From Amycolatopsis marina (GTDB taxonomy: Bacteria; Actinomycetota; Actinomycetes; Mycobacteriales; Pseudonocardiaceae), in contig NZ_FOKG01000001.1 in assembly GCF_900111885.1 (NCBI RefSeq), forward strand, positions 744,001-808,000: a stretch of 64,000 bases of DNA, in the 5' to 3' direction. A program made the position numbers and the translations under genes. The notes beneath the pieces were generated by a model, which worked only from the letters and a program-made list of their open reading frames with translations, did no database searches and was not told the DNA's origin. How positions within the stretch are numbered: position 1 is the stretch's first letter; each line of letters begins with the position of its first letter. Shown here piece after piece: positions 16,377 to 26,003 of the stretch.

Positions 16377-19324
16377 TCGTGTTCCTTCGACCCGTTCTCG
16401 GTGGTTCGCCCGTTCGTGCCCGGCCCGGCGACGGCGTCGGACACCCTGGGCTTGCTCGGGTCCTCCTTCAACGCGTGCCTGCCGTTCTGGTATCCGCGCT
16501 GGAAGCTGACCATCCGGCGGCGGGCCGCGGCGGCGGAGGTCGCCGGGTCTCCTGCGTTCCCCGTTGTGGTGTCGGCAAACGCATTTATCTCGCTCGCGCC
16601 GACCGAACCAGGCACGAGATTCGCGTTCGGCACCCGCTTCGGCAGGCCAGCTGGGGTGGTCTCCGCGACTTTGGACTCCAGCAGTGCCTGTGCGGCCTGC
16701 CATCCGTTGTCGGCCCTGCTGGTCCAGCCTTCCTCCGATGTCGCGGGTCCCGGTTCGCGTGGTGCTTCCTCGCGCTTGTCGGGTTCGGCAACCGGTTCCT
16801 GCGGAGCAGCCGCTGCGGTCTCGGGTCCGTCGGGTTGCCCGTCCTCGTCGGTGAACCAACGGGACATCACCGACTGGTAGATCGGCAGCCGTTTCGTGGG
16901 CTGGTCCTCGTCGGTTGCCTCCGCCTGCTGTGTTCGTGGCGCGGTGGGCACGTGGCGCGGCATCGTCTGTGGCACCGAGAGCGGAGGCGCGGTATCGGTG
17001 GGCGAATCCGGACTGACGAACGGGCCTGCGGCGCGAGTGGTTCCGCCCACCATGTCGTCCAGTCGCATCGGTTTGCGCGGCGGTGGCAACGTTCCTGCCC
17101 CTGTGGCGCCGAGCAGGTGCTCGTCGGACGGCCACTCGACTGCCTCGGCACCGCTCGGCGCGCCGACGGGTGCGGGTGAATGCGCGCCCGCGTGGGCCAT
17201 CGCGCCAACGGGTTGCCGCATGGGCTCCGTCAGCGGGAATCCGCCGAGCAACTCGGTCGGCACGACGATCCGGGCGATGACCCCGCCCTGCAGGTCGTCC
17301 TCGTTCTCCCGCAGCCGGACCTCGATGCCATGCCGCCGGGCAAGCCGTGCGACTACGTAGAGGCCCATCTGCCTGGTGACCGAGACATCGAGGTCGGGTG
17401 GATCAGCCAGCCGCTCGTTGGTCTCGGCGATCTGCTCCTCGCTCATCCCGACACCCCGGTCGGTGATCTGGATGGCCAGCGTGCGCCTCCTGGTGATGGC
17501 TGCGCGAAGGTCCACAGTGGTGTCCGGTGCGGAGAAGAAGGTCGCGTTGTCGAGAAGTTCGGCAAGCACGTGCACCAGGTCGCGCACCGCGAGACCCTGC
17601 ACGGCGATGTCGGGAAGCGAACCGATCTCGACGCGGGCGTACTGCTCGATCTCCGACACCGCGGCGCCGATGACGTCGGCGGCGGGCACGGGTTTGAGCA
17701 CCGACTTGCCGAGGCCCGCACCGGAGAGCACGAGCAGGCTTTCACCGTTGCGCCGTAGCCGGGTTGCCAAGTGGTCCAGTTCGAACAGGCTGGCCAACTG
17801 GTCCGGATCCTGTTCCTCGGCCTCCATCTGGTCGATCACGCCGAGTTGCCGTTCGACCAGTCGCTGGCTGCGCCGGGACAGGTTGACCAGGATGTTGTTG
17901 ACGTTCTCCCGCAACAATGCCTGCTCGGCGGCCATTCTGAGGGCGCGCTCGTGCACCACGTCGAAGGAGCGAGCGACCTCACCGATCTCCTCGCGGGTGA
18001 GTACCGGCACGGGGGCGACGGCGTTCTTGGAAGCCTCCATCGGGTTCGGGTCCGCGAGAATCCGTCGCACGGTCTCCGGCAGCCGCACGTACGCCACCTC
18101 GAGGGCGTTGCTGCGCAGAATCCGCAGCGGGCGTAGCAGCGAGCGGGCGATCACCAGCATCAGTGCGAGCGCGGCGACGAGCGCCACCGCCACCATGATG
18201 CCGAACTGCCAAGCCGCCGAGATGGCCTCCTGGGTCAGCTGACTGGCTTGCGAGCGGAGGTCGGCGAGGAGGGTGGCCTCCACCTGTCGCTGTTTGTCGA
18301 CGGTCGCGAGGCCGTTGGCGGTGAGGCCTGGGATTGGAATGTCGAGCGGCTGGCCCTCGTCGGCACGAGCGAAGGCGACGGTGCCGACCCGCTCAAGGTT
18401 GTCCACCTCGGGGCCGCTGACGGTGTCGGAGTACAGCCGCTGCTGCTCAGGGGTGGCACTGGCGGTGAAGCTGTTGATCGCCCCGCTCGACCCCGCTTCC
18501 GCCGCCCGCGCCTGGTACAGCAGGTCGGCGGGAAAGCCGTTTCGCCACGCCGCGATCTGCAATGCGGCGTTCTCGCGGGCGAGCAACTCCTTGCCTTCAC
18601 TCAGCGACTGCGTGGTCGAGCCAAGTCGCAGCAGGCCGCGATCGGCGATGCCGGTGTTCACCTCGCGCCCGAGCTGAACGAGTGAGTCCAAAATGGACGT
18701 ATAGCTGCCCAGGGTGGACAGGTCGGAAAAATTGGTCGAACTGGCGGCATTGCGCAGCGGTTCGAGGGCATCGAGGCGTTGCAAGCCGTTGAAATAGCGT
18801 TGCCGGAACGCCTGGTCACCCTCGGATAGGTGGTCGACGGCGACGCTGAGATCGGCCACGGCTCCGTCGACCTTGGCGATCTGCTCATCCAGGTCAGAAG
18901 AGTCCCTTCGGCCACCGCTCGCTATGGACGCGACCATTAGCGTGCGCTCGCCCTGTAGTTCGTGCACAGCGGTGGTCAGGCTGGCTACCAGATCAATTCG
19001 ATCGACCGTCTGGTGTAATTCGTTAGCCCGATTGGTCTCGTCCAGTGCGCGCAGGCCGCCAAGAGCGAGCGCGGTCAGAGTCGGGATGATCAGTACTGCC
19101 GCGAGTTTCGAGCGGAGGCGCCAGTTGCGCAATCGCCAGCGCGAAGAATCGGCTGTTCCCGGAGCCTGTTCGGCGCTCTCGTTGTCCGCGACATGATCGG
19201 CGTCTTCCTGCGGCTCGTTCTCCTTGGTCCTGCCCCCCAGGTTCCCGGGCACTACCAGCACTCTCCCCGGCGTCCGGCCTGCGCTCTGCGTGCAGCCATC
19301 AGGCTCTTCTCCTCGCTTGGACAC
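16373..19324 (-). CDS. Conservon sensor histidine kinase with nitrate-sensing-type domain (CvnA-like)
   Basis: A membrane kinase of up to 983 residues. Order: cytoplasmic N-terminus, membrane helix about 74-91, extracytoplasmic helical NIT-like domain about 95-365 ([18 protein letters not shown]), second helix about 373-396, HAMP-like region, [19 protein letters not shown] (dimerisation/phospho-acceptor region), HATPase domain about 540-690 ([29 protein letters not shown]). A long Pro/Ala-rich low-complexity tail of roughly 270 residues completes it. First gene of a conservon with the roadblock and GTPase genes. The GTG at 19324 is the longest start; an internal GTG about 21 codons later is possible. 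Confidence 0.9.
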   Translation of the reverse strand: MSKRGEEPDGCTQSAGRTPGRVLVVPGNLGGRTKENEPQEDADHVADNESAEQAPGTADSSRWRLRNWRLRSKLAAVLIIPTLTALALGGLRALDETNRANELHQTVDRIDLVASLTTAVHELQGERTLMVASIASGGRRDSSDLDEQIAKVDGAVADLSVAVDHLSEGDQAFRQRYFNGLQRLDALEPLRNAASSTNFSDLSTLGSYTSILDSLVQLGREVNTGIADRGLLRLGSTTQSLSEGKELLARENAALQIAAWRNGFPADLLYQARAAEAGSSGAINSFTASATPEQQRLYSDTVSGPEVDNLERVGTVAFARADEGQPLDIPIPGLTANGLATVDKQRQVEATLLADLRSQASQLTQEAISAAWQFGIMVAVALVAALALMLVIARSLLRPLRILRSNALEVAYVRLPETVRRILADPNPMEASKNAVAPVPVLTREEIGEVARSFDVVHERALRMAAEQALLRENVNNILVNLSRRSQRLVERQLGVIDQMEAEEQDPDQLASLFELDHLATRLRRNGESLLVLSGAGLGKSVLKPVPAADVIGAAVSEIEQYARVEIGSLPDIAVQGLAVRDLVHVLAELLDNATFFSAPDTTVDLRAAITRRRTLAIQITDRGVGMSEEQIAETNERLADPPDLDVSVTRQMGLYVVARLARRHGIEVRLRENEDDLQGGVIARIVVPTELLGGFPLTEPMRQPVGAMAHAGAHSPAPVGAPSGAEAVEWPSDEHLLGATGAGTLPPPRKPMRLDDMVGGTTRAAGPFVSPDSPTDTAPPLSVPQTMPRHVPTAPRTQQAEATDEDQPTKRLPIYQSVMSRWFTDEDGQPDGPETAAAAPQEPVAEPDKREEAPREPGPATSEEGWTSRADNGWQAAQALLESKVAETTPAGLPKRVPNANLVPGSVGASEINAFADTTTGNAGDPATSAAAARRRMVSFQRGYQNGRHALKEDPSKPRVSDAVAGPGTNGRTTENGSKEHE

Positions 19325-19382
19325 TCGTTAGCTCACGGCGGACGAAGGTAGCGAAGAACCGGGGTGGATGTAACCCTTCTAG

Positions 19383-19451
19383 AGAACGGTTCTGGGGGAG
19401 ATGGCGTAGATGTATTAGCAATATGAGCTACAGCATCGGTAATTTTACCGA
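19383..19451. promoter_or_regulatory. Two palindromes in the 302-base divergent region between the conservon and the ABC transporter
   Basis: The interval 19325-19626 holds no gene. It contains AGAAC-G-GTTCT (19383-19393, perfect 5-base arms) and TCGGTAA-TT-TTACCGA (19436-19451, perfect 7-base arms). The first is about 60 bases upstream of the kinase start and the second about 175 bases upstream of the substrate-binding protein start. Base composition is lower in GC than the flanking genes, as expected of a promoter region. The binding proteins are unknown. Confidence 0.4.
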
Positions 19452-19626
19452 CGCTGGCCGGGCTTGCTGAACTTTCAGCTACCTGTGGCGTTCCGGATTT
19501 CAGAAGATTGTTATCCCCGCCCGTTGTTACCGGGGGACGAGTGTCGTTACTGTGGCGCTCCGTTGCCTGGGGTGGCACTGCGACGCCGTACTCGGCCAGG
19601 TTCGAAACTTTCGCGAGGAGAAGGCT

Positions 19627-20649
19627 TTGTTGCGAGATATGATCAGTACTGTTCGAAACCCTCGACGGCGCGTCAGGGCGGGAGTCCTGGTCGCCGCACT
19701 CGGCCTGCTGGCCTCGACGAGCGGATGCGGGCTGCTCGGTTCCTCGGACGAGGCCGACGGGGGCGACGGCGAGCTGGAGAAGTCCACCATCACGGTCTCG
19801 ATCATGCCGACGACAGACCTCGCGCCGTTCCACCTGGCGATGAAGAACGGGTACTTCACCGACGAAGGCCTCAACGTGGAGACGGTCAACGCGCCGAGCG
19901 GGCAGGCTTCGCTGTCCAAGTTGATCGGTGGGGAGGTGGACATCGCCTACAGCAGTTACACACCGTTCTTCGTGGCGCACGGCCAGAAGGCGGCTGACAT
20001 CAAGTTCGTCGCCGATGCGTCCTCCGCCGGCCCGAGGACGGTCATGGTGGTCGCGATGCCGGACTCCAAGGTGAAGGGGGTGAAGGATCTCGCGGGTAAG
20101 AAGATCGCCGTCACCGCGACGAACACGATTTCGGATGTGCTCGTCAAGTCGACTATGCGGGCCAACGGCGTCGATTTCGCTGACGTCGACTGGGTCAGTG
20201 TCCCGTTCCCGGAGACGGCCGCCGCCCTGGAGCGGGGCGATGCCGACGCCGCGTTCCTGACCGAGCCGTTCATCACCCTGGCCGCCAAGAGCGTCGGTGC
20301 GGTCCCCGTGGTGGACACCGCGACCGGTCCGACCGAGGACCTGCCCACCGCGGGATACGGCTCGTTGGCGAAATTCGCCGATGGCAACCCGAAGACGGTG
20401 GCCGCGTTCCAGCGCGCGATGCAGAAGGCCACCGATGAGGCTGCGGCGGATCGAAGCAAGGTTGAGCCGTTACTCGTCGAGCACGGCAAGATCGACGAGG
20501 ACACCGCTGCGCTGACGTCGCTGCTGACCTTTCAGTCGGCCCTGCATGCGCAGCGCCTGCAGCGGGTCCCGGACCTGCTGCTGGAGTTCGGTGTGATCGA
20601 AGAGCCGATGGACGCGGCGGCGATGATCGCGGATCCGTCCGCCGCCTGA
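19627..20649 (+). CDS. ABC transporter substrate-binding lipoprotein, SsuA/NMT1-THI5-like
   Basis: About 340 residues. Lipoprotein signal (RRRVRAGVLVAALGLLASTSGCGLLG; lipobox STSGC) followed by an NMT1/SsuA-type binding fold (ITVSIMPTTDLAPFHLAMKN, YFTDEGLNVETV, GKKIAVTATNTISDV, AFLTEPFI). Such proteins bind sulfonates, nitrate, pyrimidine precursors or aromatic acids; the ligand here is not evident. Start: TTG at 19627 lies 6 bases from GAGGAG (19615-19620); the in-frame TTG 19630 and ATG 19639 are alternatives, the last being too far from the ribosome site. First of four tightly packed transporter genes. Confidence 0.88.
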   Translation: MLRDMISTVRNPRRRVRAGVLVAALGLLASTSGCGLLGSSDEADGGDGELEKSTITVSIMPTTDLAPFHLAMKNGYFTDEGLNVETVNAPSGQASLSKLIGGEVDIAYSSYTPFFVAHGQKAADIKFVADASSAGPRTVMVVAMPDSKVKGVKDLAGKKIAVTATNTISDVLVKSTMRANGVDFADVDWVSVPFPETAAALERGDADAAFLTEPFITLAAKSVGAVPVVDTATGPTEDLPTAGYGSLAKFADGNPKTVAAFQRAMQKATDEAAADRSKVEPLLVEHGKIDEDTAALTSLLTFQSALHAQRLQRVPDLLLEFGVIEEPMDAAAMIADPSAA

Positions 20650-20652
20650 CGA

Positions 20653-21420
20653 GTGACGCGCATATTCAGGAACCTGACCGGCCTGGCGGCTTTCCTCGCC
20701 CTGTGGGAAGGAGCTGTCAGGTCGGGTCTCGTTCAGGAACGGTTTCTGCCACCGCCGAGTGTCGTGCTCGGTCAGGTCGTGGGCCTGCTCGGGGACGAGT
20801 CGTTCCTGCGTGATGTGGTCGCTTCGATACTCGCGTGGGCCATCGCGCTCGGTATCGCGGTCGCGATCGCCGTGCCGGTCGGGCTGGTTCTCGGCAGCGT
20901 CCCGCTGGTTCGGGTCGCGACGCGGGCGATCGTCGAATTTCTGCGCCCGATCCCGTCGGTTGCCTTGATTCCGCTGGTGATCCTGTTGGTGGGCGGCGGA
21001 CCGGAGGCCAAGATCACGCTGGCGGTGTACGCCGCTGTCTGGCCCATTCTGTACAACACCATCTACGCACTGGACGAGATCGACCCGCTGCTGCTGGAAA
21101 CCGCGCGCTCCTGCGGTACCAGCAGGGTGCGCACCCTGACCGATGTCGCACTACCCCACGCAGCCCCCTTCATCTTCACCGGGATCCGGCTTTCTGGTGC
21201 CATCGCGTTGATTCTGGTGGTCAGCACCGAGTTCCTGGCGGGTGCGAGCCGGGGGATCGGCAACTTCATTCTGGAGGCGAGCAGTGGTGCAGGCCGGATG
21301 GATCTCGTGCTGGCCGCGACGCTGATAGCCGGCCTGGTCGGGTTCCTGATCAACGACGGACTCGAACGGCTCGGTAAAAGGTTGTTCGGCTGGAGCACGA
21401 TCACGGCGGATGCGACATGA
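20653..21420 (+). CDS. ABC transporter permease (SsuC-like)
   Basis: A 255-residue membrane permease of the BPD_transp_1 family with about six helices and the cytoplasmic coupling segment ETARSCGTSRVRTLTDVALP followed by a glycine-containing EAA-type loop. It starts at GTG 3 bases after the binding-protein gene and its end overlaps the next permease (ATGA). Two different permeases imply a heterodimeric channel. Confidence 0.92.
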   Translation: MTRIFRNLTGLAAFLALWEGAVRSGLVQERFLPPPSVVLGQVVGLLGDESFLRDVVASILAWAIALGIAVAIAVPVGLVLGSVPLVRVATRAIVEFLRPIPSVALIPLVILLVGGGPEAKITLAVYAAVWPILYNTIYALDEIDPLLLETARSCGTSRVRTLTDVALPHAAPFIFTGIRLSGAIALILVVSTEFLAGASRGIGNFILEASSGAGRMDLVLAATLIAGLVGFLINDGLERLGKRLFGWSTITADAT

Positions 21421-22253
21421 GTGTGCGATCCCGAACGGTGCATCGCACCCTGCGACACCTGCTCCGTAACTGGGCGCTGTTCGTTGCGCTCGTGGTGCTG
21501 TGGGAACTCGTCACCCGAATCGCGGAGGACACGTTCTTCCCGCCGCCCACCGTCATACTCGGAACCGGGGCCAGGCTCTGGCTGAGCGGGCCCGCGGGGC
21601 AGTTGTTCCTGACCGACACGGTGTTCGAGGACATCGTGCCGAGCCTTGCACGGGTCCTAGGTGGTTGGCTGATCGCGGCGGTGATCGGGATTGGCGTAGG
21701 TGTCGCGCTCGGTCGCTCGCGTACCGGTATGGACTACGTGGGGCCGTTGTTCGCCTTCGCGAGGGCGATCCCACCGCCAACGCTGATCCCGGTGTTCTTG
21801 GTGCTGTTCGGGATCGGGACGAGCATGCAGCTGGCGACGATCGTGTTCGCGGCGGTGTGGCCGATCTTGCTCAACACGGTGGACGGCGTTCGCTCGATCG
21901 ACCGGCTCCAGCACGAGACCGCGCGTTCGCTTCGGACGCCGCGGCACTACTGGATCGGGATGGTCGTGCTGCCTGCGGCGCTGCCGAAGATCTTTGCCGG
22001 ACTGCGGCTGAGTTTGTCCATCGCGGTGATTCTGATGGTGGTGTCCGAACTCGTCGGTGCGGTGAACGGAATCGGCTACGAGTTGTTGTTCGCGCAGCGC
22101 CAGTTCGACTTCCCGGTGATGTGGGCGTGGATCGTGCTACTCGGCGCGCTCGGCTACGGACTCAACTCACTGCTGCTTGCGGTCGAGCGTCGCGCGTTGC
22201 GCTGGCAGCCGGCGCGTAACACCCAGCAGGCCCAACAATTGGAAGGCGCATGA
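21417..22253 (+). CDS. ABC transporter permease (SsuC-like), second subunit
   Basis: A 278-residue paralogue of the preceding permease with the same layout and coupling motif (HETARSLRTPRHYWIGMVVLP). Helices are visible at WALFVALVVLWELVTRI, GGWLIAAVIGIGVGVAL, VNGIGYELLFAQR and WAWIVLLGALGYGLNSLLL. ATG overlaps the previous stop. The N-terminal insertion between helices 1 and 2 is longer than in its partner. Confidence 0.92.
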   Translation: MSVRSRTVHRTLRHLLRNWALFVALVVLWELVTRIAEDTFFPPPTVILGTGARLWLSGPAGQLFLTDTVFEDIVPSLARVLGGWLIAAVIGIGVGVALGRSRTGMDYVGPLFAFARAIPPPTLIPVFLVLFGIGTSMQLATIVFAAVWPILLNTVDGVRSIDRLQHETARSLRTPRHYWIGMVVLPAALPKIFAGLRLSLSIAVILMVVSELVGAVNGIGYELLFAQRQFDFPVMWAWIVLLGALGYGLNSLLLAVERRALRWQPARNTQQAQQLEGA

Positions 22254-22254
22254 C

Positions 22255-23043
22255 ATGCCGGCCATGCTTGAAGTGAACGGTCTCCACCACGTCTTCTCCA
22301 CAGCGGACGCTGCGGGCATCGCGGTGCGCGACCTGTCGTTCACGGTGGAAACCGGGCAGCTTGCCTGCATCGTCGGTCCTTCGGGTTGCGGGAAGTCGAC
22401 TCTACTGCGCTGTATCGCGGGCTTGATCGAGCCAAGCGGTGGCGAAGTACGCCTGCACGGTGATCCGGTTTCCGGAGTGCCCGACGATCTCGCGGTGGTC
22501 TTCCAGGACTACAGCCGATCGTTGTTCCCGTGGTTGTCGGTGCGGCAGAACGTCGAGTTCCCGTTGCGGTGGCGGGAGTTGAACCGCGCCGAGCGCAGGG
22601 AGCGCGCGCTGGAGGCGCTGGGCTGGGTAGGGCTGCCGGACGCGGGCACGAGGTATCCCTGGCAGCTCTCCGGAGGTATGCAGCAGCGGGTGTCGATCGC
22701 CAGGGCGTTGGCGAGCAGGCCTGCCCTGCTGCTGATGGACGAGCCGTTCGCGTCGGTGGACGCGCAGACCAGGTTCGAACTCGAGGACCTGTTGCGGCGG
22801 GTGCAACGGGAGCTGGGTAGCACTGTTTTGCTGGTCACCCACGACATCGACGAAAGCGTCTATCTCGGTGATCGGGTGTTGGTGCTGTCGCCCTCGCCGG
22901 CGTCCATTGTGGCCGACCTCCCGGTCGACCTGCCCGCGGAGCGGGATCAGATCGACACGCGGGAGTCGGCTGACTTCGTGGCGTTGCGGGGCGAGGTGGC
23001 CCGCCTGCTCCGGGGTGGTCCGCAGGCGGCCAAGGCGCACTGA
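22255..23043 (+). CDS. ABC transporter ATP-binding protein (SsuB-like)
   Basis: A 262-residue ATPase: Walker A GPSGCGKST, signature LSGGMQQRVSIARAL, Walker B LLLMDEPFASVD, H-loop VTHDIDESVYLGD. It drives import through the two permeases upstream. The start MPAMLEVNGLHHVF is preceded by GGAAGG at good spacing; the frame is open upstream inside the permease gene. It converges on the flavoenzyme gene with 8 bases between the stops. Confidence 0.93.
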   Translation: MPAMLEVNGLHHVFSTADAAGIAVRDLSFTVETGQLACIVGPSGCGKSTLLRCIAGLIEPSGGEVRLHGDPVSGVPDDLAVVFQDYSRSLFPWLSVRQNVEFPLRWRELNRAERRERALEALGWVGLPDAGTRYPWQLSGGMQQRVSIARALASRPALLLMDEPFASVDAQTRFELEDLLRRVQRELGSTVLLVTHDIDESVYLGDRVLVLSPSPASIVADLPVDLPAERDQIDTRESADFVALRGEVARLLRGGPQAAKAH

Positions 23044-23051
23044 GGCGCGAG

Positions 23052-24272
23052 TCAGAGCTCCTTCGGTCTGCTGTCGGGGCCGGTCTCGTCGTAACCGACA
23101 ACGGGTGCGACCTGGAAGTCGAGGGCGCTGGCACCGATCAGCCTGCGGGCCGCGAGGTTGCCCATGGGCATGAAAGTACCGGCCTGCGCGTCTCGCCACA
23201 TGCGCTCGAACGGCAGGGCCTTGCTGTAGGAGGCGCCGCCGACGACGTCGACCAGCCGTTGCAGTACGCGTACGGCGTTGTTGCTCGCCACGTACTTGAC
23301 CAGCGCGCAGCGGGAGATGCCTTCCTGGACGCCGAGTTCGAACAGCCTGCGGCTGCTGACCTCGTCCGCGTGCCGGTAGATCAGCGCGCGCGAACTCTCG
23401 ACGAGGATCTCGCATTCGCCGATGGCGTCCTGCAGAACAGGGTCACCGGTGCGGCCGCGGGCGGTGAGCTGACGGCAGGCCCAGTCCAGCGCCCCGGCCG
23501 CGATTCCGGTGTAGACGGCGGCGAAGGCGGGCATCGCCCACGCCCACACCGTTTCCAGCACCCTGGCGTCCAGATGTTTGACGGGCAGCGAGTGCACCAC
23601 CGCGGAGTCGTCGACGAGTACGTCGGAGAGTTCGAGGTCGTTGCTCTGGGTGCCGCGCATGCCCATGGTGTTCCAGGTCTGGTGGATGCGGACGCCGGGC
23701 TGATCTAAAGCGATCTGACACAGCAACAGGCGGGGCCCGCCTTCGGCGTCCTCGTAGCGCGCGGTGGTGGAGCAGTGGGTCGCGACGGAGGTGTTGGTCG
23801 CGAAGCTTTTCCTGCCGGTTAGCCGAAAACCCTCCGGTACGCGAACCGCCTTGGTCCGAGCATCGGTCATGTCGTTGCTCAGGCCCATCTCGCTGGTGAC
23901 CGAGGCCCAGACCAGGGTTCCTTCGGCAGCCTGGCGAAGCAGGCCTGCGAGGCGAGGGCTTCCGGTGCGACGCCAGACGCCTGCCCACTGACCGAGCGGG
24001 GAGATGTGCATGGTGACAGCGAGCGCGGTGGCGCCGTCGCCCATGGCGAGGCGTTCCAGCACAGGAAGGATCTCGGGCAGGCCGGCGCCGAGTCCACCGA
24101 GTTCGGTGGGAACGGTCAGCCGGAGGAAACCGGCGTCGCGCAGATCGTCGTAGTTCTGGAAGGGAAAGGTGTTCTTCTCATCGAACTCGGCCGCCCGCTC
24201 GGCGAAGGTGTCCGCGAGTGCGGCGGCCTTGTCGACAAGGTGACGTTGGTCGGTGGTGAGGCATGATTGCAT
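23052..24272 (-). CDS. Acyl-CoA-dehydrogenase-fold flavoprotein
   Basis: A 406-residue protein with the three-part acyl-CoA dehydrogenase fold: helical N-terminus (DLRDAGFLRLTVPTELGGLG), middle beta domain (WASVTSEMGLSNDM, FRLTGRKSFATNTSV), helical C-terminus (LVDVVGGASYSKALPFERMWRD). The catalytic glutamate of true dehydrogenases is not obvious. The middle region resembles the DszC/SfnB branch, which uses reduced flavin and oxygen on sulfur or aromatic compounds. It lies 21 bases after the ThDP-enzyme gene on the same strand, so the two form an operon. Its substrate is probably delivered by the neighbouring transporter, which is inference. Confidence 0.8.
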   Translation of the reverse strand: MQSCLTTDQRHLVDKAAALADTFAERAAEFDEKNTFPFQNYDDLRDAGFLRLTVPTELGGLGAGLPEILPVLERLAMGDGATALAVTMHISPLGQWAGVWRRTGSPRLAGLLRQAAEGTLVWASVTSEMGLSNDMTDARTKAVRVPEGFRLTGRKSFATNTSVATHCSTTARYEDAEGGPRLLLCQIALDQPGVRIHQTWNTMGMRGTQSNDLELSDVLVDDSAVVHSLPVKHLDARVLETVWAWAMPAFAAVYTGIAAGALDWACRQLTARGRTGDPVLQDAIGECEILVESSRALIYRHADEVSSRRLFELGVQEGISRCALVKYVASNNAVRVLQRLVDVVGGASYSKALPFERMWRDAQAGTFMPMGNLAARRLIGASALDFQVAPVVGYDETGPDSRPKEL

Positions 24273-24293
24273 GAAAATCCCCAGAGGTTCTCG

Positions 24294-25874
24294 TCAGTAC
24301 AGGGTCTGTGGGTCGGGTTCGATGCGAACGTGGATGAGGTTGGGCCGGTCGTCGGCCAGCGCGGTGATCAGCGCGGTGGACAGTTCGCCGGGCTCGGTGA
24401 CCTGATGGGTGCGGCAGCCGAGCCCGCCGGCGATGGCGACGAAGTCGATGCCGTGCAGGTCGACGCCGGGGAGCTCCTCGCCGCCGACCGCCTCGCCGAG
24501 GATGCGAACGGCGGCGTACTGCGAGTTGTCCATGATCACGAACGTGACCGGCGCGTGCTCGTGGGCGGCGGTCCAGAGTGCCTGGACGCTGTACATGGCT
24601 GAGCCGTCGCCGATGATCGCGACGACGCGTCGCTCGGGACGGGCGATCGCTGCGCCGACCGCAGCGGGTAATCCGTAGCCGAGGGTCCCGCTGGCGACGG
24701 TGAGAAAACCGGTGTCGCGCACGGTTATCGGCAGGTGCTCGTGCAGTGCGGTCCGGTGACTCGGCGTCTCCTCGACGACGATAGCGTTGTCGGGCAGTAC
24801 CCGCGCCAGCACGGAGTACACAAAGGACGGTGATAAGGGTACGGCCGCCTCGGGTTGCGCGGGCCTGGCCATCGGGGCTGGTGGTGTGCGTCGACTCGGC
24901 GGGAGGCGGTCGCGGAGCTGACGGATGGCGAGCCGGGGCGTCGAGCGGATACCGACGCCCTCCGGAGCGCGCGCGAGTACCTGCTCGTCGTCGCTGATCA
25001 GGAACAGTGGTGGTAGCGGGAGATCCGGTTCGCCGCGGTACACGTGGTAGGTGAAGGCGGGCGCGCCGAGGACGACGACAAGGTCGTGGTCGGCGAGGGT
25101 GTGGGTCAGCGCGCGCCGGTCGGGGTGGAGGAACCCGAGGAACAGGGGATGGTCCTCGGGAAACGAGCAGCGCGAGGACATCGGGCTGGCCCAGACCCCG
25201 GCGTCGAGTTGCTCGGCAAGCCGGACCAGGTCGTCCACCGCAGCGTCGGCGTCGACGGCGGGCCCCGCGACGATGCCAGGCCGACGGCTGCTGTCGAGCG
25301 CGGTGGCGAGTTCCTGGATGGCGGCGGGGTCCGGACCGAATCCGGGAATCCGCGGCCGAGTGCTCACGGGCGTCGTTTCCGCGTCCCAGTCGTCGGCGGG
25401 CACGGAGACGAACGTCGGCCCCTGCGGATGCTGGGTGGATACGTGAAAAGCGTGCGCGATCGCGGCGGGCACATCCTGGGCGCGGGCGGGCTCGGAGGAC
25501 CATTTGACGTAGGGCCGGGGAAATGTGGTCGCGTCGGTCGCGCCGAGAAACGGTTCGCCGGGCAGGAGTGAGCGCACCTGCTGACCGGCGAGCACGATCA
25601 TCGGCGTGTGATTGCGGTACGCGGTGAAAACGTGCCCGAGCCCGTGTCCGACCCCGCCTGCGGAGTGCAGGTTGACCAGCACCGGCCGCCTGCCCGCCTG
25701 CGCGTACCCGTCCGCCATCGCCACGACCACGGACTCCTGCAACCCGAGCACATAACGGAAATCCCCTGGCCAGCCGGTCAGGAACGGAATCTCGGTGGTC
25801 CCGGGATTCCCGAACACGGTCGTCAGCCCCAGTTCGCGCAGCAGATCACGGGTGACGTCCCGTACCGTGCCCAT
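24294..25874 (-). CDS. Thiamine-diphosphate enzyme, benzoylformate decarboxylase-like
   Basis: A 526-residue ThDP-dependent enzyme whose N-terminus aligns without gaps to Pseudomonas putida benzoylformate decarboxylase (VFGNPGTTEIPFL, LQESVVVAMADGYAQA, VNLHSAGG). The cofactor-activating Glu47 and catalytic His70 fall at the same numbers, and His277 (FTYHVY) matches His281. Position 26, a serine in the characterised enzyme, is threonine. The ThDP motif GDGSAMYSVQALWTAAHEHA and DNSQYAA lie near residues 410-445. The expected reaction is non-oxidative decarboxylation of an aromatic 2-oxo acid; a related 2-oxo acid is possible. Mandelate-pathway partners are not seen. First gene of an operon with the flavoprotein. 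Confidence 0.85.
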   Translation of the reverse strand: MGTVRDVTRDLLRELGLTTVFGNPGTTEIPFLTGWPGDFRYVLGLQESVVVAMADGYAQAGRRPVLVNLHSAGGVGHGLGHVFTAYRNHTPMIVLAGQQVRSLLPGEPFLGATDATTFPRPYVKWSSEPARAQDVPAAIAHAFHVSTQHPQGPTFVSVPADDWDAETTPVSTRPRIPGFGPDPAAIQELATALDSSRRPGIVAGPAVDADAAVDDLVRLAEQLDAGVWASPMSSRCSFPEDHPLFLGFLHPDRRALTHTLADHDLVVVLGAPAFTYHVYRGEPDLPLPPLFLISDDEQVLARAPEGVGIRSTPRLAIRQLRDRLPPSRRTPPAPMARPAQPEAAVPLSPSFVYSVLARVLPDNAIVVEETPSHRTALHEHLPITVRDTGFLTVASGTLGYGLPAAVGAAIARPERRVVAIIGDGSAMYSVQALWTAAHEHAPVTFVIMDNSQYAAVRILGEAVGGEELPGVDLHGIDFVAIAGGLGCRTHQVTEPGELSTALITALADDRPNLIHVRIEPDPQTLY

Positions 25875-26003
25875 GCCCGATCAGCCCCAGTCGTATGCGG
25901 AAAAGGTCTGGTCCACGACACTAACGGGTTAGGGCAGGTGTTGGTCAGGGGTTAGCGCAAAGATTCAGGAATACCCAAACCTTTGTGGACCCCCGTGGTC
26001 GAG

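Noticed and set aside
22770..22785. tRNA T-loop-like GGTTCGAA motif (also near 19600 and 58088)
   Set aside because: All occur inside genes or promoter sequence without the rest of a cloverleaf.
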